NCBI GenBank assembly: GCA_023473405.1
Contig: JAMCZD010000122.1
Coordinates: 20,690 to 27,096, forward strand
Source: Candidatus Omnitrophota bacterium
Lineage (GTDB): Bacteria; Verrucomicrobiota; Verrucomicrobiia; Limisphaerales; UBA1319
DNA: 6,407 bases
Reading direction: 5' to 3'
Position numbers and translations under genes: made by a program. The notes under the pieces were generated by a model. That model made no database searches. It was given only the letters and a program-made list of their open reading frames with translations, and had not been told where the DNA came from. Positions within the stretch are counted from its first letter, which is position 1, and every line of letters starts with the position of its first letter. This document shows, piece after piece, positions 5,685 to 6,407 of this stretch.

Positions 5685-6407
5685 TAGGGAAGCTCCTTTC
5701 CAGCCAACCATGGCGATTGCCGCTCGGCGCCCAGTGCCCAGCCCAATCGCTCGCGGTCACGCCGATAGACGATGCGTGGATTTCCATTGCTGGTGTCGAA
5801 GACGAACAACGTGCGCCGGTAACCCCGGCCATGGTTTCCCATGGCAACGACGTCTGCCGAGAATTGGTAACTGAAGGTGGTGATGTAAGGGCCGGCCTGG
5901 ATGGCGCTGGTCTCGTCCAGGACTTGGGTTACCCACGCCACAGAGTAAAGATCATTCGTGGTTCGCGAACGCCGCCAGGCAACCAACTGCGGCGCCTTGT
6001 CCATTCCAATGCCGGGAATGCAGGCAAGGACTGGCGCGGGCGCCGTGTTCACATTGATCAGGCCTTCGAGGTAGGTGGAATTGGTCACAGTCAGATCACC
6101 GGCGACCTGGGTGAACTCCTGGGCCGTCATTTTGCTGCGGAGATAAAACTCGACGAGGCTACGGATTTGGCCCCGGTAAGGCTGGATTTGTTGCTGGATT
6201 TCCTGGGCGCGCTGCTGGCCTAGACTCTCCTGCAACACGGAGGTCAATTGGCTCTGGTCGGTGTTGTTCACGTCAATCCGCGCCGAGCCATCGGCGCGCT
6301 GGTTGGGTTCACGCGAGTAAACAGTTACATACTCAAATATGCCGGGGTTCAACTTTCCATCGCGGTTGTCGTCGGGAGGCGTTGGGCTCCCGGCGCATGC
6401 GTTGGGA
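5684..6407 (-). CDS. gspK: GspK-type minor pseudopilin of a type II secretion-like system (C-terminal 240 residues; 5' end beyond the window)
   Basis: The frame is open to the right edge of the window, so the N-terminus, with the expected prepilin signal and hydrophobic helix, is missing. The visible part has the layout of the T2SSK family. A segment reading FEYVTVYSREPN is followed by RIDVNNTD, then a helical stretch, then GLINVNTAPAPVLACIPGIG (visible residues ~114-133), which is the helix-hairpin-helix-like repeat typical of GspK. A C-terminal beta-rich part ends at GKELP. GspK is known to sit at the pseudopilus tip with GspI and GspJ in the periplasm. Near the cut end, DDNRDGKL resembles a calcium loop. 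The stop TAA overlaps the next gene's ATG by one base (TAATG), which suggests translational coupling. GspG/H/I/J-type genes would be expected further right, but this is inferred. The family assignment is strong; whether the machine secretes proteins or builds a pilus cannot be told from this gene. Confidence 0.87.
   Translation of the reverse strand, partial: PNACAGSPTPPDDNRDGKLNPGIFEYVTVYSREPNQRADGSARIDVNNTDQSQLTSVLQESLGQQRAQEIQQQIQPYRGQIRSLVEFYLRSKMTAQEFTQVAGDLTVTNSTYLEGLINVNTAPAPVLACIPGIGMDKAPQLVAWRRSRTTNDLYSVAWVTQVLDETSAIQAGPYITTFSYQFSADVVAMGNHGRGYRRTLFVFDTSNGNPRIVYRRDRERLGWALGAERQSPWLAGKELP
5693..5699 (-). promoter_or_regulatory. Ribosome binding site for the GspL-type gene
   Basis: AAAGGAG on the minus strand lies 8 nt before the ATG at 5684, inside the end of gspK. 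It decides the start: the alternative ATG at 5711 lies upstream of it and has no such site. Confidence 0.75.

Overview
All genes in this window lie on the minus strand. They are part of one envelope-machine operon of the type II secretion / type IV pilus superfamily. No RNA gene, CRISPR array, transposon or plus-strand gene is supportable. The high GC content, the mixture of T2SS and pilus features, and the low-complexity loops in the secretin fit a Gram-negative bacterium of the PVC group. Verrucomicrobiota (Pedosphaera/Limisphaera-like) is my best guess. It rests on general resemblance and not on a marker gene.

In transcription order (right to left) the window holds: the C-terminal 240 residues of a GspK-type minor pseudopilin (5684-6407, cut by the window edge); a GspL-type protein made of a PilM-like actin fold, one membrane helix and a PilN-like periplasmic part (4248-5684); a GspM/PilO-type protein (3713-4255); an exported GspC/PilP-type HR-domain protein (3089-3712); a secretin N-domain protein with no pore domain (1164-3092); and a second exported protein with the secretin pore domain (1-1047, cut by the window edge). 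The first five genes are packed with overlapping or touching stop and start codons (TAATG, 8-bp overlap, TAAATG, ATGA), so they are probably translationally coupled. The only real gap, 116 bp, lies between the two secretin genes.

Functionally, K would cap the pseudopilus tip. L and M form the inner-membrane platform that passes force from the cytoplasmic ATPase (not in the window). The C/P-type protein bridges to the secretin N0 domain, and the two secretin proteins together would make the outer-membrane channel. The order K - (M+N fused) - O - P - Q is that of pilMNOPQ with gspK in front, not the usual gspC-D-...-K-L-M order.

The main item for a second look is the secretin. It is divided between two genes, each with its own export signal, and the break falls inside one N-domain: the first strand and helix are encoded upstream, and the remaining strands and helix downstream. 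The break point is the same loop that carries long Gly/Ser/Asn/Arg-rich insertions in the two preceding N-domains. This could be a natural two-chain secretin or a recent gene break; I give the evidence and tests for both.
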